Positions 1 to 7,041 of a stretch of 9,082 nucleotides of DNA are shown piece after piece. Location: positions 1 to 9,082 of the forward strand of contig JAUHZH010000059.1 of assembly GCA_030426065.1 (NCBI GenBank). Reading direction: 5' to 3'. Both the position numbers and the translations under genes were made by a program. The stretch is from Gammaproteobacteria bacterium. Its GTDB lineage: Bacteria > Pseudomonadota > Gammaproteobacteria > Xanthomonadales > Marinicellaceae. A model generated the notes under the pieces. It worked only from the letters and a program-made list of their open reading frames with translations, was not told where the DNA came from and did not search any database. Each line of letters starts with the position of its first letter. Position 1 is the stretch's first letter.

Positions 1-2179
1 GTGGATGGTTGAGATGTTGCGTCGTTTCAACCTGCCTGTCACCGTCATGGATGAAGAAAAATGTGTTGAGATTGAGTCGAGCAGTGGTTTGGACAACCCG
101 TTTGAATCAGCACAGGTGGTGTTGTTGCCGATGGAAATGTTGTTGGCCAATCCGGCCCGCGAAGAACAGTTGGCTTCGGCTGATTTTGATCTGTTGGTGG
201 TTGATGAGGCGCACCATTTGATTTGGCCTGAACAGTTAACGGGCGAAGCCGAAACAGAAGCCCAGTCAACAGGGGTGCAAGCCTACCAAATGGTGGAACA
301 TTTGGCCGCCGTGATTCCTGGCGTTTTGTTGTTGACGGCGACCCCAGAACAGTTGGGGCGGATGAGTCATTTTGCCCGCTTGCGCTTGTTGGATCCGCAC
401 CGCTTTGCTTCTTACGAATCGTTCTTGGAAGAAGAGCAGGGGTTCGAACCGGTGGCTGATGTGGTTGAGCGTTTGTTGGAAGGCTTTGAAGCGGGCGATG
501 AAACCGAGGCATTGGCGCAAACCTTGAGCCAATGGCTTGAAGTCAATCCCGAAGATTTGCAAGATGAGGCGGGCCAATTGGCCGTGGTCAACCAGTTGTT
601 GGATCAACACGGAACGGGCAGGGTGTTGTATCGCAACACGCGACAGTCTGTGAGTGGCTTCCCTGCACGTGAATTGCACGCCCACCCCTTGCCCTGTCCT
701 GAAAATTATACAGACTGTCAAGACTTGCTGACACCGGAAGTCGCGGTTGACGATTGGTTGGCATCGGATCCACGTGTGGACTGGTTGGTCAATCAGGCCC
801 AGTCATTGAAGCCACACAAGTTGTTGGTGATTGCCCACCATGCGGCGACGGTTTTGCAATTGGCCGATCATTTGCGTGAAAAACATGGCATCCATGCCGC
901 GGTATTTCATGAAGGCATGAGTTTGATTGAGCGCGACCAAGCCGCAGCCTGGTTCGCTGATTTTGAGCAGGGAACGCCATTGTTGCTTTGTTCAGAAATT
1001 GGTTCGGAAGGGCGTAATTTTCAGTTTGCCCAACACCTGCTGTTTTTTGATTTGCCCGACCACCCCGATTTGTTGGAACAACGCATCGGCCGACTGGATC
1101 GAATCGGTCAAAGTGACACCATCCACTTGCACGTGCCTTACCTTGAAAACACCGCTCAGGAGCGCTGGTTCAGGTGGTACAACGAAGGGTTGAATCTGTT
1201 TGCCAAAACCAACCCGGCGGCACAGCAAATACACACTGAATTGGCTGAGCAGTTGAAACAAGGCGACACAGATGACGTGATCAAGGCCAGCCAGCAACGC
1301 AGTGAAGCATTGTTGCAAGCGATGCAAAAAGGCCGCGATCGTTTGCTTGAATACAACTCATGCCGACCCGAAGCAGCTGAAGCCCTTTATGAAGCGGCCT
1401 GTGAAGCCGAACAAGCCGATGTGTTGGCCGATTTCATGCACCAGGCCTTTGATGCTTTTGGTGTCCACCATGAAGAACACAACATGGGCAGTGAAATCAT
1501 CAGACCGACCGATGAAATACATGGTTATTTTCCCCACTTGATGGAAGAGGGCATGACGGTGACTTACCGCCGTGACATCGCATTGGCCAATGAGAACATG
1601 CACTATTTGACTTGGGAACACCCGATGGTCACTGAGTTGTTGGACATGATTTTATCTGAAGAAAAGGGCAACACCTGTTTTGCGGCTTTGAAAGGTTCAG
1701 GCATGAAACCCGGGTTGTTGTTCTTTGAGTGTCGTTATGTGGTGGCTGCCAGTGGTCATGCCGACATGCAACTGTCTCGTTATTTGCCCAGTCAAACGGT
1801 GCGTTTGCTGTTTTCTGAAACTGGGATCCAAGTGGGTGGAAAATTGACCGAAAAACTGGTCAACAAATTCAAAGTCAGGGTGCCCAGACACACCGCGATG
1901 GAAGTGATGAAGTTGAAGTTGAATGTGGTCAAGCAACTGATGCTGAAAGCGGAGTCTGCGATCAAAGAGCACATGCCAGATTTGTTGGCAGCATCAGCCG
2001 AACAAGCCCAATCGCAGTTGCAAGCTGAAATTGATCGGCTGCGTCAGTTGGCAGAGCACAATGGTCAGGTCAGGCCCGAAGAGGTGGCGCATTTGGAACA
2101 AGGTTTGTCACAAGTGTCGAAGGCGATTGACCAAACCCAGCCGCAATTGGACAGCATTCAAGTTTTGGTGACGATGTGA
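1..2179 (+). CDS. rapA: RNA polymerase-associated ATPase RapA (HepA), 5'-truncated by window edge
   Basis: RapA is a Swi2/Snf2-family ATPase that binds core RNA polymerase and helps recycle it after transcription. The frame is open from base 2 (Trp codon), and the Met at base 5 is internal: the flanking residues W-M-V-E-M-L-R-R-F-N match the interior of E. coli RapA (968 aa) near residue 240. About 240 N-terminal residues, including the Walker A motif and Tudor-like domains, therefore lie outside the window. Counting from the Met at base 5, visible motifs are DEAH at 67-70 followed by HLIW, TATPEQLG at 111-118, HEGMSLIERD at 302-311, SEIGSEGRNFQ at 330-340 and QRIGRLDRIGQ at 359-369. Compared with E. 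coli, the linker before DPRVDWL (255-261) is shorter, and an acidic stretch (about 78-90) follows the DEAH box. The C-terminus is rich in E, Q and A and probably coiled coil. The stop is 31 bp before the next start. Identification is secure. Confidence 0.97.
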   Translation, partial: WMVEMLRRFNLPVTVMDEEKCVEIESSSGLDNPFESAQVVLLPMEMLLANPAREEQLASADFDLLVVDEAHHLIWPEQLTGEAETEAQSTGVQAYQMVEHLAAVIPGVLLLTATPEQLGRMSHFARLRLLDPHRFASYESFLEEEQGFEPVADVVERLLEGFEAGDETEALAQTLSQWLEVNPEDLQDEAGQLAVVNQLLDQHGTGRVLYRNTRQSVSGFPARELHAHPLPCPENYTDCQDLLTPEVAVDDWLASDPRVDWLVNQAQSLKPHKLLVIAHHAATVLQLADHLREKHGIHAAVFHEGMSLIERDQAAAWFADFEQGTPLLLCSEIGSEGRNFQFAQHLLFFDLPDHPDLLEQRIGRLDRIGQSDTIHLHVPYLENTAQERWFRWYNEGLNLFAKTNPAAQQIHTELAEQLKQGDTDDVIKASQQRSEALLQAMQKGRDRLLEYNSCRPEAAEALYEAACEAEQADVLADFMHQAFDAFGVHHEEHNMGSEIIRPTDEIHGYFPHLMEEGMTVTYRRDIALANENMHYLTWEHPMVTELLDMILSEEKGNTCFAALKGSGMKPGLLFFECRYVVAASGHADMQLSRYLPSQTVRLLFSETGIQVGGKLTEKLVNKFKVRVPRHTAMEVMKLKLNVVKQLMLKAESAIKEHMPDLLAASAEQAQSQLQAEIDRLRQLAEHNGQVRPEEVAHLEQGLSQVSKAIDQTQPQLDSIQVLVTM

Positions 2180-2206
2180 TATAGTGAAAATGAATACTTG
2201 AGGTGA
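2177..2206 (+). promoter_or_regulatory. Possible extended -10 promoter and Shine-Dalgarno for the SIMPL gene
   Basis: TGATATAGT at 2177-2185 reads as an extended -10 element (TG-N-TATAGT) that begins on the rapA stop codon. No good -35 is present. AGGTGA at 2201-2206 is a clear Shine-Dalgarno sequence. The gene could equally be read through from rapA. Confidence 0.35.
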
Positions 2207-2210
2207 ATAC

Positions 2211-2939
2211 ATGATGATGAACAAACAAGGTGGCAAAGGCGGGGCATTCATCCTCGGTTTGTTTTTGGCCGCAGGTCTGGTGGCCATGGCTTATCTATTG
2301 GGCCAAGCGGCATTGCAGTACAAACAAATGGACCGATCGGTGACGGTCAAAGGCTTGTCCGAGCGTGAATTCGTGGCCGATGTGGTGATCTGGCCGATCA
2401 AGTTCAACGTCGCCAGCAATGACCTGACCGCTTTGTATGAATCGATTGACACACAGACGGCACAAATCAAATCGTTTTTAACCGATCATGGCATCGAAGA
2501 AAGTGAAATTTCGGTGTCCACTCCTGGCATCACAGACAAATCCGCGCAGCAGTATGGCAACAACCAAGCCGCTCCTTTCCGTTTCACGGCCAACTTAACG
2601 GTCACGGTTTATTCCAATGCCATTGAAAGAACCCGAGGTGTGATGTCAGGTTTGTCTGATTTGGGCAAACAAGGCATTGTTCTGGCGGGTGATGATTATG
2701 ATTCAAGGACCGAATACCTGTTCACACGCCTCAATGAAGTCAAGCCAGAGATGATTGAAGAAGCAACGCGCAAAGCCCGCGAAGTGGCCGAAAAATTTGC
2801 CACCGACTCTTTGAGTCAGTTGGGCAAAATCAAAAAGGCTTCGCAAGGTCAATTCAGCATCACCGATCGCGACAAAAACAACCCACACATCAAAAAAGTG
2901 CGTGTGGTGTCCACAGTCAGCTATTATTTGTCTGATTAA
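2211..2939 (+). CDS. SIMPL-domain (DUF541, YggE-like) membrane-anchored protein
   Basis: Protein of 242 aa with one N-terminal hydrophobic segment (about residues 11-31, rich in G, A and L) and a SIMPL/DUF541 domain over the rest. Family-type features are SVTVKGLSEREF near 43-54, alternating strand-like segments such as FTANLTVTV near 125-133, and a charged helix with ATRKAREVAEKFA near 185-197. The short N-terminus (K5, K9) followed by a hydrophobic segment suggests a signal anchor with the domain in the periplasm. The biochemical role of SIMPL proteins is poorly known; YggE has been linked to oxidative-stress tolerance. Three consecutive ATG codons (2211, 2214, 2217) follow AGGTGA at 2201-2206. 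The second gives the most usual spacing (7 nt), so the true start could be 3 bases downstream. It lies between rapA and deaD with its own possible promoter. Family call is good; function is unknown. Confidence 0.85.
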   Translation: MMMNKQGGKGGAFILGLFLAAGLVAMAYLLGQAALQYKQMDRSVTVKGLSEREFVADVVIWPIKFNVASNDLTALYESIDTQTAQIKSFLTDHGIEESEISVSTPGITDKSAQQYGNNQAAPFRFTANLTVTVYSNAIERTRGVMSGLSDLGKQGIVLAGDDYDSRTEYLFTRLNEVKPEMIEEATRKAREVAEKFATDSLSQLGKIKKASQGQFSITDRDKNNPHIKKVRVVSTVSYYLSD

Positions 2940-2951
2940 CGGCGTAAAAAC

Positions 2952-2980
2952 AAGACAGTGGGCGGTTCATCCTGTACAAT
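2952..2980 (+). promoter_or_regulatory. Possible sigma-70 promoter of deaD
   Basis: AAGACA (2952-2957, 4 of 6 matches to the -35 consensus) and TACAAT (2975-2980, 5 of 6 matches to -10) are separated by 17 bp. A start near 2987 would give a leader of about 33 nt. Most of the spacer is taken up by the left arm and loop of the inverted repeat at 2957-2989. Confidence 0.4.
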
Positions 2981-2994
2981 CCGCCCACTTTTCT
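2957..2994 (+). terminator. Inverted repeat with short T run: possible terminator after the SIMPL gene
   Basis: AGTGGGCGG (2957-2965) pairs perfectly with CCGCCCACT (2981-2989) around a 15-nt loop and is followed by TTTTCT. The stem is strong, but the loop is long and the T run short. It lies 17 bp after the SIMPL stop and overlaps the deaD promoter candidate, so it might instead be a DNA operator. Confidence 0.5.
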
Positions 2995-3019
2995 CGAAGC
3001 GCCCTGCGCCCATCTTATT

Positions 3020-4849
3020 ATGTCCACCCCCACTTTTGATCAATTGGGCTTGTCAGCCCCCATCTTAAAAGCCATCACAGAAAACGGCTATGAACAGCCT
3101 TCTCCGATTCAGGAGCAAAGCATACCTGCCATTTTGGCTGGCAAAGACGTGTTGGGCCAAGCGCAAACGGGGACCGGAAAAACAGCGGCTTTTGCCTTGC
3201 CCATATTGTCTAATTTGGACCTCAAAGCCAAAGGCGTGCAAGTGTTGGTGCTGACACCGACACGCGAGTTGGCCATTCAGGTGGCTGAGGCGTTTCAGAG
3301 CTATGCCAAGTACATGGATGGTTTTCATGTGTTGCCGATATATGGTGGTCAAAGTTACGACATCCAGCTGCGTCATTTGAAACGCGGTGTTCAAGTGGTG
3401 GTGGGTACGCCTGGGCGTGTGATGGACCACATGCGCCGCAAAACATTGAAATTGGACCAAGTGCAAAACGTGGTTTTGGACGAAGCCGATGAGATGTTGC
3501 GCATGGGCTTCATTGAAGATGTGGACTGGATTTTGAGCCACACACCGAAAGAACGCCAAGTGGCTTTGTTTTCGGCCACCATGCCGAAGGAAGTCAAAAA
3601 AATCGCCGTCAGCCATTTGCACAAGCAAGTGGACATCAAAATTGCCGCCAAAACCACCACAGCCAAGAACATCCGTCAGCGCTATTGGTTGGTCAGTGGC
3701 ATCAAAAAAATGGAAGCATTGACCCGTGTCTTGGAAATGGAAGAGACCGATGGTGTGATCATTTTTGTTCGCACCAAAATGGCCACCGAAGAAGTGGCAG
3801 AAAAGCTGCAAGCACGGGGTTTTTCCGCCGAAGCTTTGAACGGTGACATGGTACAAAAACAACGCGAACGCCTGGTGGCCAAATTGAAATCAGGCGCTGT
3901 CGACATATTGATTGGGACCGATGTGGTGGCGCGTGGTTTGGATGTCGAGCGCATCAGCCATGTGATTAATTTCGACGTCCCTTATGACGCGGAATCTTAC
4001 GTTCACCGGATTGGTCGCACGGGTCGTGCAGGTCGTTCGGGTGAAGCCATACTGTTCATCACACGCCGTGAACGTCGTTTGTTGGGCATGATTGAGAAAA
4101 CCACCAAACAACCGATTGAGCCGATGGACATGCCCACAGTGGCAGACATCAATGACAACCGCAAAGAGCGTTTCAAAGCAGAAATTTTGGAAACACTGGC
4201 CAGCAAAGATTTGGATTTGTACCAACAGCTGATCATGGAATTGCAACACCAGTCTGAAGTTGAATCAGGACAAATCGCTGCGGCTTTGGCCCACATGATT
4301 TATGGTGATAAAGGTTTGTTGTTGAAAGAAACCAAAGGCGAAAAACACGCCAAGGCGACTGATCGCGCCGATGATTTTGAACCACACAGCCGCCAGAAGC
4401 GACGTGGTGCATCGGCTGAAGTGGACACCGAACCACAGCCTTTGAAAGCACACCCAGACATCCCCATGGAACGTTATCAACTGGACGTGGGCAAAAAGCA
4501 CGGTGTTCGACCCAGCAACATCGTTGGCATGATTGCTAATGAAGCAGATTTAGACCGAGAATACATCGGCCAGATTGATTTGTATGACGATGTTTCAACG
4601 GTTGATTTGCCCGCTGACATGCCGAATGAAATCCTGCAGTTGTTGAAAAAAGCCCGTGTCTGTGGACGCAAAAGTTTCATCATGCCATTGAATGGCGATG
4701 ACACGGCTTATGTGCCACCCAAGGGTAAGGGCAAAGGAAAAGAATCGGCCAAACGCAAAGATTCAGTCAAACACAAAAGCAAAGGCAAAAAGAAAGACGC
4801 CGGTAAAAACAAAGGCAAACGCAAACCCAAAGGCAAAAGTAAAAAATAA
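3020..4849 (+). CDS. deaD: ATP-dependent DEAD-box RNA helicase DeaD (CsdA)
   Basis: Helicase that unwinds RNA duplexes; in E. coli it helps ribosome assembly, mRNA decay and growth in the cold. The protein is 609 aa (E. coli DeaD is 629). Visible motifs in order: Q-motif with F6 and PSPIQEQSIP (27-36), Walker A AQTGTGKT (48-55), PTREL (80-84), TPGR (130-133), DEAD (154-157), SAT (185-187), TDVVARGLD (300-308), HRIGRTGRAGR (329-339). A helical linker spans about 380-430. The DbpA-type RNA-binding domain (about 482-557) carries GKKHGVRPSNIVGMIANEA and a terminal RKSFIMPL. The last 42 residues are almost all K, G, R and S, a flexible RNA-binding tail. The ATG has no recognisable Shine-Dalgarno sequence (CCATCTTATT precedes it), but the N-terminus matches the family and no better start exists. 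The call of deaD over srmB, rhlE or dbpA rests on length and C-terminal layout. Confidence 0.95.
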   Translation: MSTPTFDQLGLSAPILKAITENGYEQPSPIQEQSIPAILAGKDVLGQAQTGTGKTAAFALPILSNLDLKAKGVQVLVLTPTRELAIQVAEAFQSYAKYMDGFHVLPIYGGQSYDIQLRHLKRGVQVVVGTPGRVMDHMRRKTLKLDQVQNVVLDEADEMLRMGFIEDVDWILSHTPKERQVALFSATMPKEVKKIAVSHLHKQVDIKIAAKTTTAKNIRQRYWLVSGIKKMEALTRVLEMEETDGVIIFVRTKMATEEVAEKLQARGFSAEALNGDMVQKQRERLVAKLKSGAVDILIGTDVVARGLDVERISHVINFDVPYDAESYVHRIGRTGRAGRSGEAILFITRRERRLLGMIEKTTKQPIEPMDMPTVADINDNRKERFKAEILETLASKDLDLYQQLIMELQHQSEVESGQIAAALAHMIYGDKGLLLKETKGEKHAKATDRADDFEPHSRQKRRGASAEVDTEPQPLKAHPDIPMERYQLDVGKKHGVRPSNIVGMIANEADLDREYIGQIDLYDDVSTVDLPADMPNEILQLLKKARVCGRKSFIMPLNGDDTAYVPPKGKGKGKESAKRKDSVKHKSKGKKKDAGKNKGKRKPKGKSKK

Positions 4850-4882
4850 CAGCGCCCTTTGACGTTTTTTTGACTGGCGCTG
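4850..4882 (+). repeat. Inverted repeat bracketing the tandem TTTGAC sites
   Basis: CAGCGCC (4850-4856) and GGCGCTG (4876-4882) are perfect 7-bp inverted arms. The 19-nt interval holds exactly the two TTTGAC repeats of the downstream promoter. The left arm begins one base after the deaD stop. There is no T run after the right arm, so it is not a standard rho-independent terminator; a T7 run sits inside the loop. Confidence 0.5.
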
Positions 4883-4898
4883 GTGGTATCATCAGGGC
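4858..4898 (+). promoter_or_regulatory. Promoter/operator of the DUF523-DUF1722 gene: tandem TTTGAC repeats plus extended -10
   Basis: TTTGAC at 4858-4863 and again at 4869-4874 is an exact direct repeat with 11-bp period. Twelve bases later comes TATCAT (4887-4892), preceded by TG-N, an extended -10. The 6 bases after it lead straight to the ATG at 4899. No -35 exists at 16-18 bp spacing. The layout recurs upstream of both operons further right (6993-7026 on the - strand and 7042-7075 on the + strand), which argues for function. Confidence 0.65.
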
Positions 4899-5882
4899 AT
4901 GAGTCAAAACAACACCATCAAAGTGGGCATCAGCAGTTGTTTGCTGGGCAAGAATGTGCGCTACAACGGATCGCACAAAAGGTCACAATACTGTGTCGAA
5001 GAACTGTCAGAATGGGTCGAGTACAAGCCGATTTGTCCTGAAGTGGAAATCGGCATGGGCATTCCCAGGGAACCCATTCGTTTGGTCGAAATGGGTGGCC
5101 AAATCAGGGTTCGCAATGTCACCGATCACAGCCAAGATTACACCGATCCATTGACCGATCTGGCGGTGAGTAAATCATCGTCATTGGATGAGCTCAGCGG
5201 CTACATTTGGATGCAAAAATCCCCAAGTTGCGGTTTTTTTGGGGTCAAGGTCTACAATGAAAATGGCATGCCAGGACCCGATCCAGACCAAGGTGCTTTT
5301 GCCAAAAAGGTGGCTGAGTTGCACCCCCATTTACCGATGGAAGAAGCAGGTCGCCTCAACGACGCTGTGCTCAGAGAAAATTTTTTGACCCGTGTCTTTG
5401 CCCATGCTGTTTGGCGGCAATCGGTTCAATCCCACCCAACACCCAAATCATTGGTCGAATTCCACACCCGCTACAAATTCCTTTTGCAGGTGCGTTCAGA
5501 AAAGCACTACCGCGAGCTGGGTCGGATGGTCGGTGGTGCAGGTTCAGGCGACATCAAGTCGTTGTCTGAATCCTATTTTGAGCTGTTCATGCATTGTTTG
5601 AAACAGCGTGCCCACCCTGGAGATCATGTCAATGTGATGCAGCACCTTTTGGGCTTCATTAAAAATGACATCGACCATGCCACCAAACACAGCATCTTGA
5701 ATCTGATCAACCTTTATCAAGAAGGTGTGGTGGAGTTGTTGGTGCCCATCACTTTGATCAGGCACTATGCCGAAATGCTCAATGTGGAATATTTGCTCAA
5801 TCAGAAATACCTGACGCCTTACCCTCAGCGGTTTGAGAAATACAACCAATCTCAGTTCAAAGAAAAGTATTTCATCAGTTAA
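4899..5882 (+). CDS. DUF523-DUF1722 fusion protein (TudS-like / YbgA-like)
   Basis: Protein of 327 aa. Residues about 8-160 are DUF523, with three family cysteines: C14 in SSCLLG, C46 in PICPEVEIGMGIPREP and C111 in QKSPSCG, plus the conserved E-x-GRLND near 149-155. Residues about 184-305 are DUF1722 (YbgA type), with LVEFHTRYKFLLQ near 185-197 and YRELGRMV near 204-211. DUF523 proteins of the TudS type hold an iron-sulfur cluster on three cysteines and remove sulfur from thiouracil; whether this fused form does so is inference. Homologues of the DUF1722 part often lie beside photolyase genes. No usable Shine-Dalgarno is present: AGGG ends one base before the ATG, while a TATCAT box ends 6 nt before it, suggesting a leaderless message. 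The gene converges on the - strand operon and its last 8 bases overlap that operon's end. Domain call strong, role uncertain. Confidence 0.9.
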   Translation: MSQNNTIKVGISSCLLGKNVRYNGSHKRSQYCVEELSEWVEYKPICPEVEIGMGIPREPIRLVEMGGQIRVRNVTDHSQDYTDPLTDLAVSKSSSLDELSGYIWMQKSPSCGFFGVKVYNENGMPGPDPDQGAFAKKVAELHPHLPMEEAGRLNDAVLRENFLTRVFAHAVWRQSVQSHPTPKSLVEFHTRYKFLLQVRSEKHYRELGRMVGGAGSGDIKSLSESYFELFMHCLKQRAHPGDHVNVMQHLLGFIKNDIDHATKHSILNLINLYQEGVVELLVPITLIRHYAEMLNVEYLLNQKYLTPYPQRFEKYNQSQFKEKYFIS

Positions 5883-6414
5883 CGCGCAGGGCTTCTTGGA
5901 GCAGTTTTTTGAGTTTGGGGATGGCAGGTTGCTCACCCAACCAAATGTTGAAATAATGGGCTGACAAATCCGTTTCGGTGCTTTCAACCAGTAAGTCTTT
6001 GTTCTTCCATAGACGCAAATGGTTATTTTCAGTGCGCGCAATCAAGTATTCATCTTTGGGCTGCATGGTCACGTAGTGGCTGTTGAAATTCTGAGCCATG
6101 CTTTTCAATCGAGCGGCGTCTTCAAGAGGCGATCCATTCAAGTTGTTGATGAAACTTTGGTTGGCTTGCTTCTCGAAATAGCTGCCAGAAATCTTGCGGT
6201 GAAAAACAAACCGCAAGGCCATGGGTTCATCGCCTTTGATGTCAGCCAAACCCGAACAAGTGGGGGCATACAAACTGACCGTGGCCACCGGCAGCCAACC
6301 ACCCCATTTCAACTCCACAGTTTGACACTCATTGGGTTTGAAAGTGGCCTGGGAGGCGGGACTGAAAGCCAAGCCCAGGAAGGTGATCAAGAAATAAATG
6401 TGTTGGGTTTTCAT
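5875..6414 (-). CDS. Secreted chalcone-isomerase-like protein
   Basis: Protein of 179 aa with an N-terminal signal peptide: hydrophobic core about residues 6-18 and a likely cleavage site after A23 (ASQA before TF). The mature part resembles bacterial chalcone-isomerase-like proteins (PF16036 type). It has KWGGWLPVATVSLYAP near 36-51, a basic FVFHRKISGSYF segment in the middle and the family-like ending FNIWLGEQPAIPKLKKLL. C30 and C53 could form a disulfide in the periplasm. The fold resembles fatty-acid-binding chalcone isomerase relatives, so binding of an acyl chain or lipid is plausible but not shown; I see no basis for flavonoid chemistry. Its ATG overlaps the stop of the upstream NTF2-like gene as ATGA (6411-6414 on the - strand), implying translational coupling. 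Its stop overlaps the end of the convergent DUF523-DUF1722 gene by 8 bp. Confidence 0.8.
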   Translation of the reverse strand: MKTQHIYFLITFLGLAFSPASQATFKPNECQTVELKWGGWLPVATVSLYAPTCSGLADIKGDEPMALRFVFHRKISGSYFEKQANQSFINNLNGSPLEDAARLKSMAQNFNSHYVTMQPKDEYLIARTENNHLRLWKNKDLLVESTETDLSAHYFNIWLGEQPAIPKLKKLLQEALRVN

Positions 6415-6965
6415 AGTTGAGCCTTCACTTTTTTGACCAATAAACCCAGCACGGGCAGGTGTTCGTAAAAGTTTTCAGCGCCGTCCCAATAGTCTTGGTG
6501 CAAGGTGATTTTACCTTCGTCATTGAAGCGCAACTGCGTCATTCCCATGGAGACTGAATCCACTTGTTTTCCAAAAACGGAAAACGACATGTACATGGTC
6601 CATTTCAGGTAATAATCTGACTGGCCTTTGATCACTTCATGGATGTCCACTTTGGTGACATCCACCTGCGCTGCAGTTTTGACCATGTGTGTCACCAGCT
6701 CATCGATGTTGTCAATGATGATGAATGTGTCATTGAAGTAAATTTCATCGGCATACAGTGCGCGGATGTTGGCCTCAGTGGCTCCTTTCTTGAAATCTTT
6801 GAAGACCGTTTCAAACAGTCCAATGGCATCTGCTGGGGCGCTGTGCGCAGCTTGTGACACAAATGATTTATAGCGTTGCTCAGAACGGTTGAGTTGGAGG
6901 TGGTTGCTGCGTGTGCAAGCATACAGTGTTGTCAGGATGATGGTGACAATGATGATTTTTTTCAT
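6411..6965 (-). CDS. NTF2-like (SnoaL-type) predicted lipoprotein
   Basis: Protein of 184 aa. Residues 1-17 are a lipoprotein signal with two lysines, a hydrophobic core and lipobox LYAC (C17). Position +2 is Thr, so outer-membrane sorting is the default expectation. Residues about 45-184 match the NTF2-like family usually found with FAD oxidoreductase/DUF1365/methyltransferase gene sets: LYADEIYFND near 70-79, YYLKWTMYMSF near 118-128, LRFNDEGKITLHQDYWDGA near 145-163 and FYEHLPVLGLLVKKVK near 166-181. NTF2-like cups bind small hydrophobic ligands or act as enzymes; the ligand here is unknown. It is the first gene of a two-gene operon coupled by ATGA to the chalcone-isomerase-like gene, and it diverges from the desaturase operon. 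A weak AGAGA stands 6 nt before the ATG. Having a lipobox where I would expect a cytosolic form is notable. Confidence 0.82.
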   Translation of the reverse strand: MKKIIIVTIILTTLYACTRSNHLQLNRSEQRYKSFVSQAAHSAPADAIGLFETVFKDFKKGATEANIRALYADEIYFNDTFIIIDNIDELVTHMVKTAAQVDVTKVDIHEVIKGQSDYYLKWTMYMSFSVFGKQVDSVSMGMTQLRFNDEGKITLHQDYWDGAENFYEHLPVLGLLVKKVKAQL

Positions 6966-6992
6966 CGCGAGTCTCTGATTGAAAACACCGCC

Positions 6993-7026
6993 ATGTTAAC
7001 CACAGCCAAGTGAAAGGCGCGTCAAA
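6993..7026 (-). promoter_or_regulatory. Promoter/operator of the NTF2-like operon: tandem TTTSAC repeats plus TAACAT
   Basis: Read on the - strand: TTTGAC (7026-7021), 5 bp, TTTCAC (7015-7010), 11 bp, TAACAT (6998-6993). Transcription would begin near 6986, giving a leader of about 21 nt before the ATG at 6965. Repeat period (11 bp) and distance to the -10 box match the desaturase promoter exactly. A -35 at 17 bp would be CGCGCC, so sigma-70 alone should read it poorly. Confidence 0.6.
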
Positions 7027-7041
7027 AATCCCGCCTGTTTT

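Noticed and set aside
5..7. ATG at base 5 as the rapA start
   Set aside because: The frame continues to the window edge, and the sequence corresponds to the interior of the RapA ATPase core after the Walker A motif.
45..721. Two long antisense open frames within rapA
   Set aside because: RapA motifs occupy the sense frame; the antisense translations show no family features and no start signals.
3065..3862. Long open frame antisense to deaD (265 codons)
   Set aside because: It lies wholly within deaD, whose helicase motifs are all intact, and its translation is rich in H, F and Q with no recognisable domain. It is a codon-bias shadow.
4859..4892. Standard sigma-70 promoter using TTGACG (4859-4864) or TTGACT (4870-4875) with TATCAT
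   Set aside because: The spacers would be 22 and 11 bp, both outside the usable range, and the same odd spacings recur in the other two promoters.
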